Part shown: positions 53,592 through 61,787 of the stretch, in pieces
How the letters are laid out: each line of letters starts with the position of its first letter
Numbering within the stretch: the first letter of the stretch is position 1
NCBI RefSeq assembly: GCF_002277895.1
Contig: NZ_CP022999.1
Location: 1,302,001 to 1,366,000 of the forward strand
DNA length: 64,000 bases
DNA from: Rhizobium sp. 11515TR
GTDB taxonomy: Bacteria > Pseudomonadota > Alphaproteobacteria > Rhizobiales > Rhizobiaceae
Reading direction: 5' to 3'
Notes under the pieces: generated by a model
Databases searched by the model: none
What the model saw: the letters and a program-made list of their open reading frames with translations, nothing else
Told to the model about the DNA's origin: nothing
Made by a program: the position numbers and the translations under genes

Positions 53592-54611
53592 TCAAGCGGC
53601 GGTGTCAAGCTTTCTCGCCATCTCCAGGCTTTCATTGACGTAACGCGACAGCCGCTCGGCGGCGTCGGGAATCTCCGGACGCTCGGCAAGCCACCCGATA
53701 TATGTAAGGCTCCGCAGCAGCATGAATAGAGGCAGGCTCGCTAAAGCGGCGTCGGGGAGGGCGCGCCGGCTACGATAGCCTGATATCAACGCCTGCTCGA
53801 TCGCCGGATAGGTGGGTTCGTTGCGGTTCTTGAGCAGGGTCGTGGCGAGATCGAAGAGGCGGAAACCCTGGCCTGCATCGTCGAAATCGATAAAGGCGAC
53901 GTTGCCGTCGGCTCCCCTCAAAAAGATGTTTTCCCGCACCAGATCGGCATGGATCAGCCCGTAATCGAGGTCTTGAGCTTCTGCATCCGCAAGGGCGCGG
54001 CGTAACTCATCGCGTAATGCCGAGAGCGCAGTGGTGCTCTCGGACGAAAGGCCCCGACAATCCCAGAAGCGACCCCATAGCGGCTTTTCGCCGACCAGAC
54101 CTTCGACGTTCCATGCCGGGCGTCGAAAACGCTCGGGCGACTGCCACGCGTCGGCAAGTTCGTGCATGGTCGCCATGCTCTGTCCGACGCGAAAGAAGAT
54201 GTCGACCTGTATCTCTGCCGAATGCGACAGCGGCACGCCACTTTGGCCAAGCGGCACGCCGTCGATCCAGCTCACCACGTCGGCATGCTGTTCGGCAAAA
54301 TGCCTGTTGGCTGGCAGTCGGACGAGGCTTTGCCTTCCGCTTGTGGGAACAGGGCTGGGCACGTCGAGGCCGCCGAGCTTGAGCGCCGCCATGAAGTGCA
54401 GCTCGGAGCGCAGGCTCGTCTCATCATGATAGCCCGGTCGATGGAGCCGCAGTGCGGCGAACTGACCATCTTCCAGCGTGATGCGGAAAACGGCATTCTC
54501 CCGATATTTTATCAGGACAGGTTTATGGGCCTGCGCAGGCCAATGGTCGAGTGCCTCCAGCGCACGTCGCTGCAGGGCGTCACGGATGGCCTGAGGCAAC
54601 TGGTCAGCCAT
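53592..54611 (-). CDS. APH-family small-molecule kinase (hydroxylysine kinase-like)
   Basis: This 339-residue aminoglycoside-phosphotransferase-fold kinase has the catalytic loop LIHADLVRENIF (His221, Asp223, Asn228) and the metal-binding IDFDDAG (Asp242). It resembles homoserine kinase II and hydroxylysine kinase types that phosphorylate a hydroxyl of an amino compound. It is encoded six bases downstream of an AGXT2L-type phospho-lyase. The classical partnership is a kinase that makes an O-phospho-amine and a lyase that eliminates phosphate and ammonia to give an aldehyde. In this hpa context an aryl-ethanolamine such as octopamine is the attractive substrate; that is inference. Confidence 0.83.
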   Translation of the reverse strand: MADQLPQAIRDALQRRALEALDHWPAQAHKPVLIKYRENAVFRITLEDGQFAALRLHRPGYHDETSLRSELHFMAALKLGGLDVPSPVPTSGRQSLVRLPANRHFAEQHADVVSWIDGVPLGQSGVPLSHSAEIQVDIFFRVGQSMATMHELADAWQSPERFRRPAWNVEGLVGEKPLWGRFWDCRGLSSESTTALSALRDELRRALADAEAQDLDYGLIHADLVRENIFLRGADGNVAFIDFDDAGQGFRLFDLATTLLKNRNEPTYPAIEQALISGYRSRRALPDAALASLPLFMLLRSLTYIGWLAERPEIPDAAERLSRYVNESLEMARKLDTAA

Positions 54612-54617
54612 ATTGCC

Positions 54618-55901
54618 TCACAGGCCAGTTAAGACATCGTCGAAGATCGACAACATGAAGTCGGCATTATCCCGGGTGAATGGCATGGGCGGGCGGATCT
54701 TCGTGGCGCATTGATGAATGCCGATCTTGCCCATCAGCACGCCGCGGTCGCGCATGGCATTGATGATCCGGGTCGCCTCGGCAGTGGCCGGCTCCTTCGT
54801 TTGCCGATCCAACACAAACTCAGTGCCCATGAAGAGGCCGCTGCCGCGCACGTCGCCGATGATTGAGTGCTTCTCGGCCAGCCGCTTGAACGCGTCGCGC
54901 GTATATTCGCCAACATTGCGGGCGTTCTCGATGAGGTTCTCGTCCCCGATGACATCGAGCACGGCCATGGCCGCCGCGCAGGAAACCGGATTGCCGCCGA
55001 AGGTATTGAAGTAGCGGAATGCCTTGCGAAAGGCGTTAATCGTATCGACATTGGCAATGACGCCGCCAACCGGATGGCCGTTGGCCATCGGCTTGCCGAG
55101 CGTCACGATATCGGGAACGATACCGGCACGCTGATGCCCCCACATATGCGAGCCGGTGCGGCCGAAACCGGGCTGTACCTCATCGGTAATCACGAGACCG
55201 CCGGCCTTGCGCACGTCGGCAACCGTCTTGTCGAGAAAACCTGGCGGCAGATCCGGAAAGCCCTCATTGGCGAAGAACGGGTCGATGATGATGGCTGAAA
55301 AGCCATGCGTGCTGTCCTGAAGCGAGGCGATCGCGTTCTCGACTTCTGCCGCGAAAGCAATGGCAAAGGCATCGCCGCCTTCGCCGCCGAGCGGACGATA
55401 GCTGTCCGGCGCGGGCACATGGCGAACATGACCGCCGAAACCGCCGACGGGCGGCATGCGGGTCGACAGCTGCGACACTGCCGCCGTGTTGCCGTGATAG
55501 GTGTGGTTCGTGGCGATGACGCCGGTCTTGCCGGTCATGGCTTGTGCCATGCGCAGGGCTACGTCGTTCGCTTCGCTGCCGGTGCAGGTCAGGATCGCCG
55601 CATTCAGGCTTTTGTCGAAGGTTGCTGTCAGCCGCTCGACATAGTCGAGAATGCCTTCATGCAGATAGCGCGTATGCGTGTTCAGCGTCGAGGCCTGCCG
55701 CGCGATCGCTTCCACCACGCGTGGATGGCAATGGCCGACATGTGGCACATTGTTGTAGCAATCGAGATATTTGCGGCCGTCGGCGTCCCAGAGCCAGACG
55801 CCTTCCCCGCGCACGAGATGCACGGGGTCGTCGTAGAAAAGAGACATGTTCCGGCCGAGAAGCCGTTCGCGGCGCGCGATAAGGGTTGCATTGTCGGACA
55901 T
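54618..55901 (-). CDS. Class III PLP enzyme, AGXT2L/phosphoethanolamine phospho-lyase-like
   Basis: This 427-residue fold-type I PLP enzyme has PLP lysine Lys270 in VTLGKPMANGHP and DEVQPGFGRTG near residue 240. The N-terminal stretch YLDCYNNVPHVGHCHPRVVEA at about residues 45-65 is strikingly like human phosphoethanolamine phospho-lyase and phosphohydroxylysine phospho-lyase (NNVAHVGHCHP). That supports a beta-eliminating phospho-lyase rather than a true aminotransferase. It is nearly fused in operon with the kinase. Expected products are an aldehyde, ammonia and phosphate. A transaminase role cannot be excluded. Confidence 0.82.
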   Translation of the reverse strand: MSDNATLIARRERLLGRNMSLFYDDPVHLVRGEGVWLWDADGRKYLDCYNNVPHVGHCHPRVVEAIARQASTLNTHTRYLHEGILDYVERLTATFDKSLNAAILTCTGSEANDVALRMAQAMTGKTGVIATNHTYHGNTAAVSQLSTRMPPVGGFGGHVRHVPAPDSYRPLGGEGGDAFAIAFAAEVENAIASLQDSTHGFSAIIIDPFFANEGFPDLPPGFLDKTVADVRKAGGLVITDEVQPGFGRTGSHMWGHQRAGIVPDIVTLGKPMANGHPVGGVIANVDTINAFRKAFRYFNTFGGNPVSCAAAMAVLDVIGDENLIENARNVGEYTRDAFKRLAEKHSIIGDVRGSGLFMGTEFVLDRQTKEPATAEATRIINAMRDRGVLMGKIGIHQCATKIRPPMPFTRDNADFMLSIFDDVLTGL

Positions 55902-55903
55902 GA

Positions 55904-57259
55904 TCAGCCCCTCGCGGCAGTGAGACCAGCGTCGAGCGCCGTCAACATGGTCTGCACATTCTCGGCCGTCACGACCAGCGGCGGCGACATGATGACATTG
56001 GTGCCAGAGGTGCGGACGAGAACGCCGGCGTCATAGGTCGCGTCCTGTACCTTTTGCACGACATCCTTGGCGGCGCCGCTCTTCTTTGCGCGGTCGCTGA
56101 CGAGCTCTAGAGCGCACATCAGGCCCTTGCCTCTGATGTCGCCGACCAGCTCATGCTTGTCCTGCAATTTCTTCAGGCCGGCGAGCAGCTCTTCGCCACG
56201 GGCCGCGGCATTGTCGGCGACATTGAGCCGCTTGGTTTCCTTCAAGGTGGCAAGGGCGGCTGCGGCACCGACGGGATGGCCGGAATAGGTGTAGCCGTGG
56301 CCGATGCTGCCGAGCGAACCCTTGTTGCTTTCGAAGACCTGCGCCACCTTGTCGGAGATCATGACAGCGCCGAAGGGGAAGTAGCCGTTGGTGATCGCCT
56401 TGGCCGTCGACATCATGTCCGGCTGCACGCCCCAGAGGCGCGATCCGGTCCAGGCGCCCGTGCGGCCGAAGGCGGTGATCACCTCGTCTGCGATCAGTAG
56501 GATGCCGTGGCGATCGCAGATCTCGCGCATCAGCGGCAGGAACGTCTCGTGCGGGACGATGACGCCGCCGGCGCCGAGTACCGGCTCGACGATCAGAGCC
56601 GCAATGGTGTCAGCGCCCTGGAAAGCGATTTCATCCTCGAAGAGCCTGCCGATCGCCGCCGCAATCTCGGCACCATCGGTGGTGTTGAATGGGTTACGGT
56701 AGGTGAACGGAGCGGGCAGGTGGAAGACGCCCGGTAGCAATGGCTCGTAGTTGCGGCGGAAATTCTGGTTGCCGTTGACCGAGGCGCCGCCGAAATGCGT
56801 GCCGTGGTAGCCCTTCTTCAGCGCGACGAACTTGGTGCGCTCCGGCTGGCCGTTGACCTTGTGGTACTGGCGCGCCAGCCGCAGGCAGGTCTCGACCGAA
56901 TCCGAGCCGCCGGAGGTGAAGAAGGAACGGCTCAGACCATCCGGTTTGAACCATTCGGCAAGCTCATAGGATAGTTCGATCAGCGGTGAGTTGGTCGTGC
57001 CACGGAAGGTCGAATAGTAGGGCAGCTCATCGAGCTGGTCGCGGATCGCCTTCTTCACCGGCTCGCAGGAATAGCCGAGATTGACGTTCCAGAGGCCACC
57101 CACCGCATCGAGCACCTTCCTGCCCTGGATATCGACGATTTCGACACCTTCGCCGGAGTTGATGATGCGCGGCGGATTGGCCTGCATCTCGGCCGGATGG
57201 GCCATCGGATGCCACAGGTGGCGTGCGTTGTTTTCGATGATGAAATTGGTCTCACGCAT
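55904..57259 (-). CDS. Class III aminotransferase (omega-amino acid:pyruvate type)
   Basis: This 451-residue PLP transaminase has NNARHLWHPMAHPAEM at the start, DAVGGLWNVNLGYSC near residue 51, FFTSGGSDSVETCLRLARQYH near 113, DEVITAFGRTG near 258, and Lys287 in STAKAITNG. It is probably an amine:pyruvate or omega-amino acid transaminase that turns a terminal amine into an aldehyde. In an hpa cluster it could act on tyramine or dopamine to give the phenylacetaldehyde. The start at 57259 follows AAGAGGAA and leaves 17 bases after the HAD gene's stop. Only two bases separate its stop from the lyase start. Confidence 0.86.
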   Translation of the reverse strand: MRETNFIIENNARHLWHPMAHPAEMQANPPRIINSGEGVEIVDIQGRKVLDAVGGLWNVNLGYSCEPVKKAIRDQLDELPYYSTFRGTTNSPLIELSYELAEWFKPDGLSRSFFTSGGSDSVETCLRLARQYHKVNGQPERTKFVALKKGYHGTHFGGASVNGNQNFRRNYEPLLPGVFHLPAPFTYRNPFNTTDGAEIAAAIGRLFEDEIAFQGADTIAALIVEPVLGAGGVIVPHETFLPLMREICDRHGILLIADEVITAFGRTGAWTGSRLWGVQPDMMSTAKAITNGYFPFGAVMISDKVAQVFESNKGSLGSIGHGYTYSGHPVGAAAALATLKETKRLNVADNAAARGEELLAGLKKLQDKHELVGDIRGKGLMCALELVSDRAKKSGAAKDVVQKVQDATYDAGVLVRTSGTNVIMSPPLVVTAENVQTMLTALDAGLTAARG

Positions 57260-57276
57260 GTCAAATTCCTCTTGGT

Positions 57277-57927
57277 TCAGAGCCCCAGCATCGCAAGTGC
57301 GCGGGCATAGCTTTCGGCAGGGCGGGTCACGTCGAAATGAACGTGAGGCAGGTTCACGGCTTCTGCACCCTCGATGTTCTTCTTCTGGTCGTCGACGAAG
57401 ACGCACGCCTCGCGTGGCAGGTTGAGCTCTGCAAGGACGAGCTCGTAGGCGCGGGGATCGGGTTTCAGGATCTTCGTGTAGGTGGCGTCGACGATGACGT
57501 CGAAAAGTTCGATCAGCGGAAAACGCTGGCGGAACTCGACGCCATAGAAGAGGTCGAGCTCGTTCGACAGGATCGCCAGCTTGAGGCCGGCCTCCTTGGC
57601 GCGCAGGATGGCGTCGCGGGCTTCCGGGCGCAGAACCAGCTCCGGCTCGGCGCCGCGCGCCCGGCGCACGAAGGTCTGCATGTCCGTCCAGTTTTCACCG
57701 ACTAGCTTGCCGACTTCGCCTGCTTGGGTCAGCCAGTAGTCCCGTTCTGTGATCTCGCGGTTCTGCATTGCGACCCAAAGCGGATCCGTCGCCGTGTCGA
57801 ACGGGCCGAGCCAGGTCAGCGATCCCTTGGGAAGGCCAAGCGTACGCTCAGTGACGTCATGCGTTTCGAACAAGGTGCGCGTAACGACACCACCAAAGTC
57901 GAGGATAAGTGCGCGGTCTTGGGTCAT
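57277..57927 (-). CDS. HAD-superfamily hydrolase
   Basis: This 216-residue haloacid dehalogenase-like protein has motif I LILDFGGVVT (nucleophile Asp), motif II AILSNELDLF, motif III K in KILKPDPRAY, and motif IV VFVDDQKKN. It is subfamily I with a helical cap, similar to GPH/HAD-IA phosphatases. The ATG overlaps the Tm-1-like gene's stop by ATGA. It probably removes a phosphate in the same pathway, or salvages phospho-intermediates made by the kinase. Substrate unknown. Confidence 0.82.
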   Translation of the reverse strand: MTQDRALILDFGGVVTRTLFETHDVTERTLGLPKGSLTWLGPFDTATDPLWVAMQNREITERDYWLTQAGEVGKLVGENWTDMQTFVRRARGAEPELVLRPEARDAILRAKEAGLKLAILSNELDLFYGVEFRQRFPLIELFDVIVDATYTKILKPDPRAYELVLAELNLPREACVFVDDQKKNIEGAEAVNLPHVHFDVTRPAESYARALAMLGL

Positions 57928-59180
57928 GGCCGCCCCTCCGGAATGACGCCTTCGGCGACCCATCGATCGAAGATGGCAAGGGCGGCGGCAGAGAAGGCGG
58001 GCGCATTGATATGGGCGTCAATCTCGTGAAGAGCGACAGAGGGCGGAACGGCGCGGCGCATCTCATCGATGAAGGCGTCGAGGCCCTCGGGGTCATGCAG
58101 CGGCTCCTCCGGCTTATCCCATTCCTGTAACCCTTCGGTCGGCAGCAGGAAGGCGACTTTCGCTTCGGCGCGTTGCAATTTCTGTCCGATTAGCCGCGCG
58201 ACTTCGCGTCGGCCTTCAGGCGATGTCGTTACCGACCCAATCAGCCTGTTATGGGCGTGATAGGGACGATCCGCAAAAATCGCTGGCAAGTCCTGCCACG
58301 CCTGAAGATCGACCATGTCGACCGCGCCGGGTGCGATGATCTGCGGAATGCCGGCGCGGCCTGCGTTTTCCAAACGATCAGGTCCAGAGGTGACGACGCT
58401 GCTATAATGATGATTGCTGACTTCCTGGATGCAGAAGTCGAAGACGGCGGCAAAGTCCCCCTTCGAGGCGATCGCCTCATAGGCGCGGCCACCCATGCCC
58501 GTCGAATGAAATACGGCGACGTCGTAGCCGCGTTTTTCCAGTTCGGGCCGCAGATATTTCATATATTTGAGGCAGGACGAGCCAAGCGACGTCATGCCAA
58601 CGAGAGGCCGCTCCCGATCGGGCTTGGTGCCGTGCTTGGCAGCGCCGACCACCGCGCCGCACGCCTGTGAAAGCACGGAGCGGCAGATGCTGTTGAGGCC
58701 GTAGAGACCGCCGGCCCATAGGATCATCATCAGGTCGGGCGCAATGCGTTCGGGCGGAATGAGGTGGGAGTAGGCGATGGTCGAAACCACAAATTTCGGG
58801 ACACCGAGCGGCAGGACGGCAGCGACATCGAGCGCCAGATCCGTGCCCATGGAGCCGCCGAGCACGATGATGCCGTCGATGAGTCCGTCTTCATAGAGGC
58901 GGAGGGTGAGGGCCGACGCACCCTTCGCCATAGCTGCCATGGCGCTGTTTTCATCACCGCTTTCGGCAATCGCCGCAATCGTGGTTCCCGCAGCCTTCGC
59001 GATGTCATGCTTGGAATAATCGGGGCTGTAAGGTGGATCGCCGAGAATGCTCACATCCATCATGACCGGTCGGCCGCCGGCTTCGGAGATGACGGATACC
59101 ATGAATTGCAGCTCGTCGCATTTGGTGTCACCGGTTCCGATGACGAGTATCCGTGGTGAGGGAGCCTCCGGGCTCATCAA
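57924..59180 (-). CDS. Tm-1-like ATP-binding domain protein (UPF0261)
   Basis: This 418-residue protein of the UPF0261/Tm-1-like family has ILVIGTGDTKCDELQFM at residues 10-26, IIVLGGSMGTDLA near 104, VSTIAYSHLIPPERIAPDLMM near 130, and IAPGAVDMVDLQAW near 286. The family includes the N-terminal domain of tomato Tm-1. Bacterial members, of unknown reaction, often neighbour phosphoenolpyruvate hydrolase-like proteins. Coupled by ATGA overlaps to both IclR and HAD genes, it belongs to the amine/aromatic operon, but its job there is unexplained. Confidence 0.85.
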   Translation of the reverse strand: MMSPEAPSPRILVIGTGDTKCDELQFMVSVISEAGGRPVMMDVSILGDPPYSPDYSKHDIAKAAGTTIAAIAESGDENSAMAAMAKGASALTLRLYEDGLIDGIIVLGGSMGTDLALDVAAVLPLGVPKFVVSTIAYSHLIPPERIAPDLMMILWAGGLYGLNSICRSVLSQACGAVVGAAKHGTKPDRERPLVGMTSLGSSCLKYMKYLRPELEKRGYDVAVFHSTGMGGRAYEAIASKGDFAAVFDFCIQEVSNHHYSSVVTSGPDRLENAGRAGIPQIIAPGAVDMVDLQAWQDLPAIFADRPYHAHNRLIGSVTTSPEGRREVARLIGQKLQRAEAKVAFLLPTEGLQEWDKPEEPLHDPEGLDAFIDEMRRAVPPSVALHEIDAHINAPAFSAAALAIFDRWVAEGVIPEGRP

Positions 59181-59962
59181 TCCGTCCTCCTGAGTTTCGC
59201 AATGGTTCCCGTGGGTCTTTCCGACCCGTAATATTTTTCTGAGATCGCGTTGGCTGCAGCGGCGGCCTGCGCGCCGAATTCGTGAATGGCGGCCGTGTTG
59301 GTGCGCGAGAGCGGAGCGGCGATTGCCACACAGCCAATCGGGCGGCCGCCTGGCGCGCGCACCGGCGCGGCGGTGCTGATGACGCCGGCCTCCAGGCCCT
59401 GGTCAATGATGGAAAAGCCTCGTGCTGCGGTTTCAGCGAGCATCTTACGCAGCAATTGGGGATCGGTGACGGTGTGATCGGTAAATTTCTCGAGCGGCTT
59501 TTTAAGCGCTGCGTCGATTTCCACCTGTGGGCAGAAGGCCAGAAAGACGAGGCCCGATGCCGTCGCATGGAAGGGAAGGAGGCTGCCGACATCGACGATG
59601 ATGCGGTGCGCGCGCGCCGAATCCTCCACGTGAATGGTCGAGAGCTGTCCGCCTGAGAATTCCGAGAGATGAACGGTCTCGGTCGAGGCTTCGGCAAGCG
59701 CCTTGATGAAAGGAATTGCGATCCGCAGGAAAGGAAAGCGCGCCTCCCGAATGCGGGCGAGGCGGACCGGTGCCGAACCGATGCGGTAGCGGCGCGTGTC
59801 CTGATCCTGCTCGACGAAGCCGTGTTTTTCCAGCTCCACGAGAAAGCGTCGTGCCGTCGCCTTGTCCAGCGCGCACAGGCGGGCGATGTCGGTCAGACCC
59901 GCCTCCTTGTCCAGCCGTGACAGGGTATCCAGCAATGCCAGCGCCTTTCCGATCGTGCTCAT
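59177..59962 (-). CDS. IclR family transcriptional regulator
   Basis: This protein of about 261 residues has an N-terminal winged helix (ALALLDTLSRLDKEAGLTDIARLCALDKATARRFLVELEKHGFVEQD) and a GAF-like IclR effector domain (FHATASGLVFLAF, SIIDQGLEAGVISTAAPV). GGAGG precedes two adjacent ATGs; 59962 has the better spacing and 59965 is possible. It heads the minus-strand operon and is divergent from the APC permease. A perfect TGGTTCA-N5-TGAACCA repeat lies between them, which it probably binds. Confidence 0.9.
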   Translation of the reverse strand: MSTIGKALALLDTLSRLDKEAGLTDIARLCALDKATARRFLVELEKHGFVEQDQDTRRYRIGSAPVRLARIREARFPFLRIAIPFIKALAEASTETVHLSEFSGGQLSTIHVEDSARAHRIIVDVGSLLPFHATASGLVFLAFCPQVEIDAALKKPLEKFTDHTVTDPQLLRKMLAETAARGFSIIDQGLEAGVISTAAPVRAPGGRPIGCVAIAAPLSRTNTAAIHEFGAQAAAAANAISEKYYGSERPTGTIAKLRRTD

Positions 59963-60071
59963 CATTCCTCCTCTTGGGTTGGTCAGGTTCTGATTCCGTG
60001 CGTCCAGCCTCGGCTTCCCGTCAAATCAGCTTGACCCTGCGCCGCGACACGATAGCAGCGACCCAAGATAC

Positions 60072-60083
60072 TTAACATGCGAA
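60072..60083. promoter_or_regulatory. TTAACATGCGAA, candidate HpaR site upstream of iclR
   Basis: Ten of twelve bases match TTAACATGTTAA at 53563. It lies about 110 bases before the iclR start, next to a possible promoter, and may tie the IclR-led operon to the HpaR-like repressor. Confidence 0.45.
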
Positions 60084-60131
60084 ATAACTTGACAGAGGCC
60101 GGCAATGTTTGCAAGTCTATATTTGAAGCTG

Positions 60132-60150
60132 TGGTTCAAATAATGAACCA
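60132..60150. promoter_or_regulatory. Perfect inverted repeat TGGTTCA-AATAA-TGAACCA, candidate IclR operator
   Basis: Seven-base perfect arms around a five-base AT spacer lie in the divergent region between iclR and the APC permease. Size and symmetry fit an IclR-family dimer site. Confidence 0.65.
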
Positions 60151-60277
60151 TAAGCGCTGACGGCGGCTAAATCAACAAAAGCATAAGCCCCGCTCGTCAG
60201 TCCGGTTTTCGGTGGAGGTCGCACGCGTGCAATCGCGGCGATGATCGGATGCTCTTAAACAAGGGGAACGAACGCAG

Positions 60278-61732
60278 ATGAACACGCCAAATTCGCAAGG
60301 TGCCGCTGAAAACCAGCTGCGCAAAAACAGTCTCGGCGTCGGTGCCGTGACCTTCCTCGTCGTTTCGGCTGCCGCGCCGCTGACGGCTGTTGCCGGCGGC
60401 GTGCCGCTTTCGATGATGCTCGGCAACGGGCCAGGCATTCCGCTGACCTTCCTGCTGGTGACGGGTATTCTGCTATTATTTGCGGTTGGCTACGTCGCCA
60501 TGGCGCGTCATATTCGCAATGCAGGCGCCTTCTATGCCTACACGGCCCAGGGCCTTGGCGGCCTCATGGGCGGCGCAGCGGCACTGATCGCCATTCTTGC
60601 CTATAATGCCATGCAGGTCGGCGTTCTCGGGCTTTTCGGCGCCGCGACCAAGGGCTTCTTTGCCGAGCAGCTTGGCCTTGATCTTCCCTGGTGGGTCTGG
60701 AGCTTTATCGGTATCGCCTTCGTTGCCGTCTTCGGCTATCGGCGTGTGGATCTCTCAGCCAAGGTGCTGACGGTGCTCGTCATTCTCGAATATCTTGTCG
60801 TGCTCGTCATCGATGCCGCGATCTTCGTCAAGGGCGGCGATGCTGGTCTTTCCGCAGTACCCTTCACGCCGACCGCCTTCTGGAGTGGGACTCCCGCCAT
60901 CGGCCTCCTGTTCTGCTTTGCCGCCTTCATCGGCTTCGAAGCGACGACCATTTACAGCGAAGAAGCTCGCGAACCGGAAAAGACCGTACCGCGCGCGACC
61001 TATATTTCCGTTCTCATCATCGGCCTGTTCTATATGCTGACCTCCTGGCTGATGGTAACTGGCGCTGGCGTCGACAAGCTCGTCCCGACCCTGCAAGGCC
61101 TTGCCGATCCCACGACCTTCCTCTTCGGCCTCGCTGAACGCTATGTCGGCCATTGGATCACCGTCGTCATGAGCGTGCTCTTCATCACCAGCCTGTTTGC
61201 CGGCATTCTCGCCTTTCACAACGGCGTCGCCCGCTACATGTATGTCGCCGGCCGCGAAGGCCTGCTGCCGAAGTCGGTCGGTGTCACGCATCCGATCTTC
61301 CAGAGTCCGCATGTCGGCTCGATCATCCAGACCGTTATTGCCGTGCTCGTCGTTGCACTCTTTGCGGTGACAGGTCAGGATCCGGTGCTGGCGCTGTTCT
61401 CCTGGCTGACCAATGTCGCGACGCTCGCAATTATCCTGCTGATGGCGTTCACCGCCTTCTCGATCGTGGTGTTCTTCAGCCGCAATCCGGGGCTTGAGCG
61501 CAATGTACTTGTTATCAAGGTGCTGCCAATTGTGACGGGCCTGATCCTTCTGGCGCTCGTCTATTATATCTCGGCGAATTTCGGCGCGATTGCCGGCGCC
61601 AACGGCGTGCTTGCGGTAGTCTTGCCGGGGCTCGTGCTGATCGCAGGGATCATCGGGTTCATCGCGGCGGCTCGTCTGAAGTCATCCGATGCGGCAGGTT
61701 ATGCCCGCCTCGGTGCCGGCCAGGAAGCCTGA
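60278..61732 (+). CDS. APC superfamily amino acid/amine permease
   Basis: This 484-residue polytopic inner-membrane permease has SLGVGAVTFLVVSAAAPLTAVAGGVPLSM near residue 18 and FAAFIGFEATTIYSEEAREPEKTVPRATY near residue 210, the latter being the hallmark APC segment between helices 6 and 7. It probably imports the amine that feeds the divergent operon (for example an aryl-ethylamine) by proton symport. It is followed after 55 bases, with a hairpin, by an aldehyde dehydrogenase gene. Confidence 0.88.
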   Translation: MNTPNSQGAAENQLRKNSLGVGAVTFLVVSAAAPLTAVAGGVPLSMMLGNGPGIPLTFLLVTGILLLFAVGYVAMARHIRNAGAFYAYTAQGLGGLMGGAAALIAILAYNAMQVGVLGLFGAATKGFFAEQLGLDLPWWVWSFIGIAFVAVFGYRRVDLSAKVLTVLVILEYLVVLVIDAAIFVKGGDAGLSAVPFTPTAFWSGTPAIGLLFCFAAFIGFEATTIYSEEAREPEKTVPRATYISVLIIGLFYMLTSWLMVTGAGVDKLVPTLQGLADPTTFLFGLAERYVGHWITVVMSVLFITSLFAGILAFHNGVARYMYVAGREGLLPKSVGVTHPIFQSPHVGSIIQTVIAVLVVALFAVTGQDPVLALFSWLTNVATLAIILLMAFTAFSIVVFFSRNPGLERNVLVIKVLPIVTGLILLALVYYISANFGAIAGANGVLAVVLPGLVLIAGIIGFIAAARLKSSDAAGYARLGAGQEA

Positions 61733-61747
61733 ACAAGTTCCAATCGT

Positions 61748-61769
61748 GGTGGCGGAAAGACCCGCCACC
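61748..61769 (+). other. Hairpin between permease and aldehyde dehydrogenase genes
   Basis: GGTGGCGG and CCGCCACC form an eight-base perfect stem with a six-base loop, just after the permease stop. The weak CTATTT tail suggests partial termination or mRNA processing. Confidence 0.5.
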
Positions 61770-61787
61770 CTATTTGTGAGAAATGAG

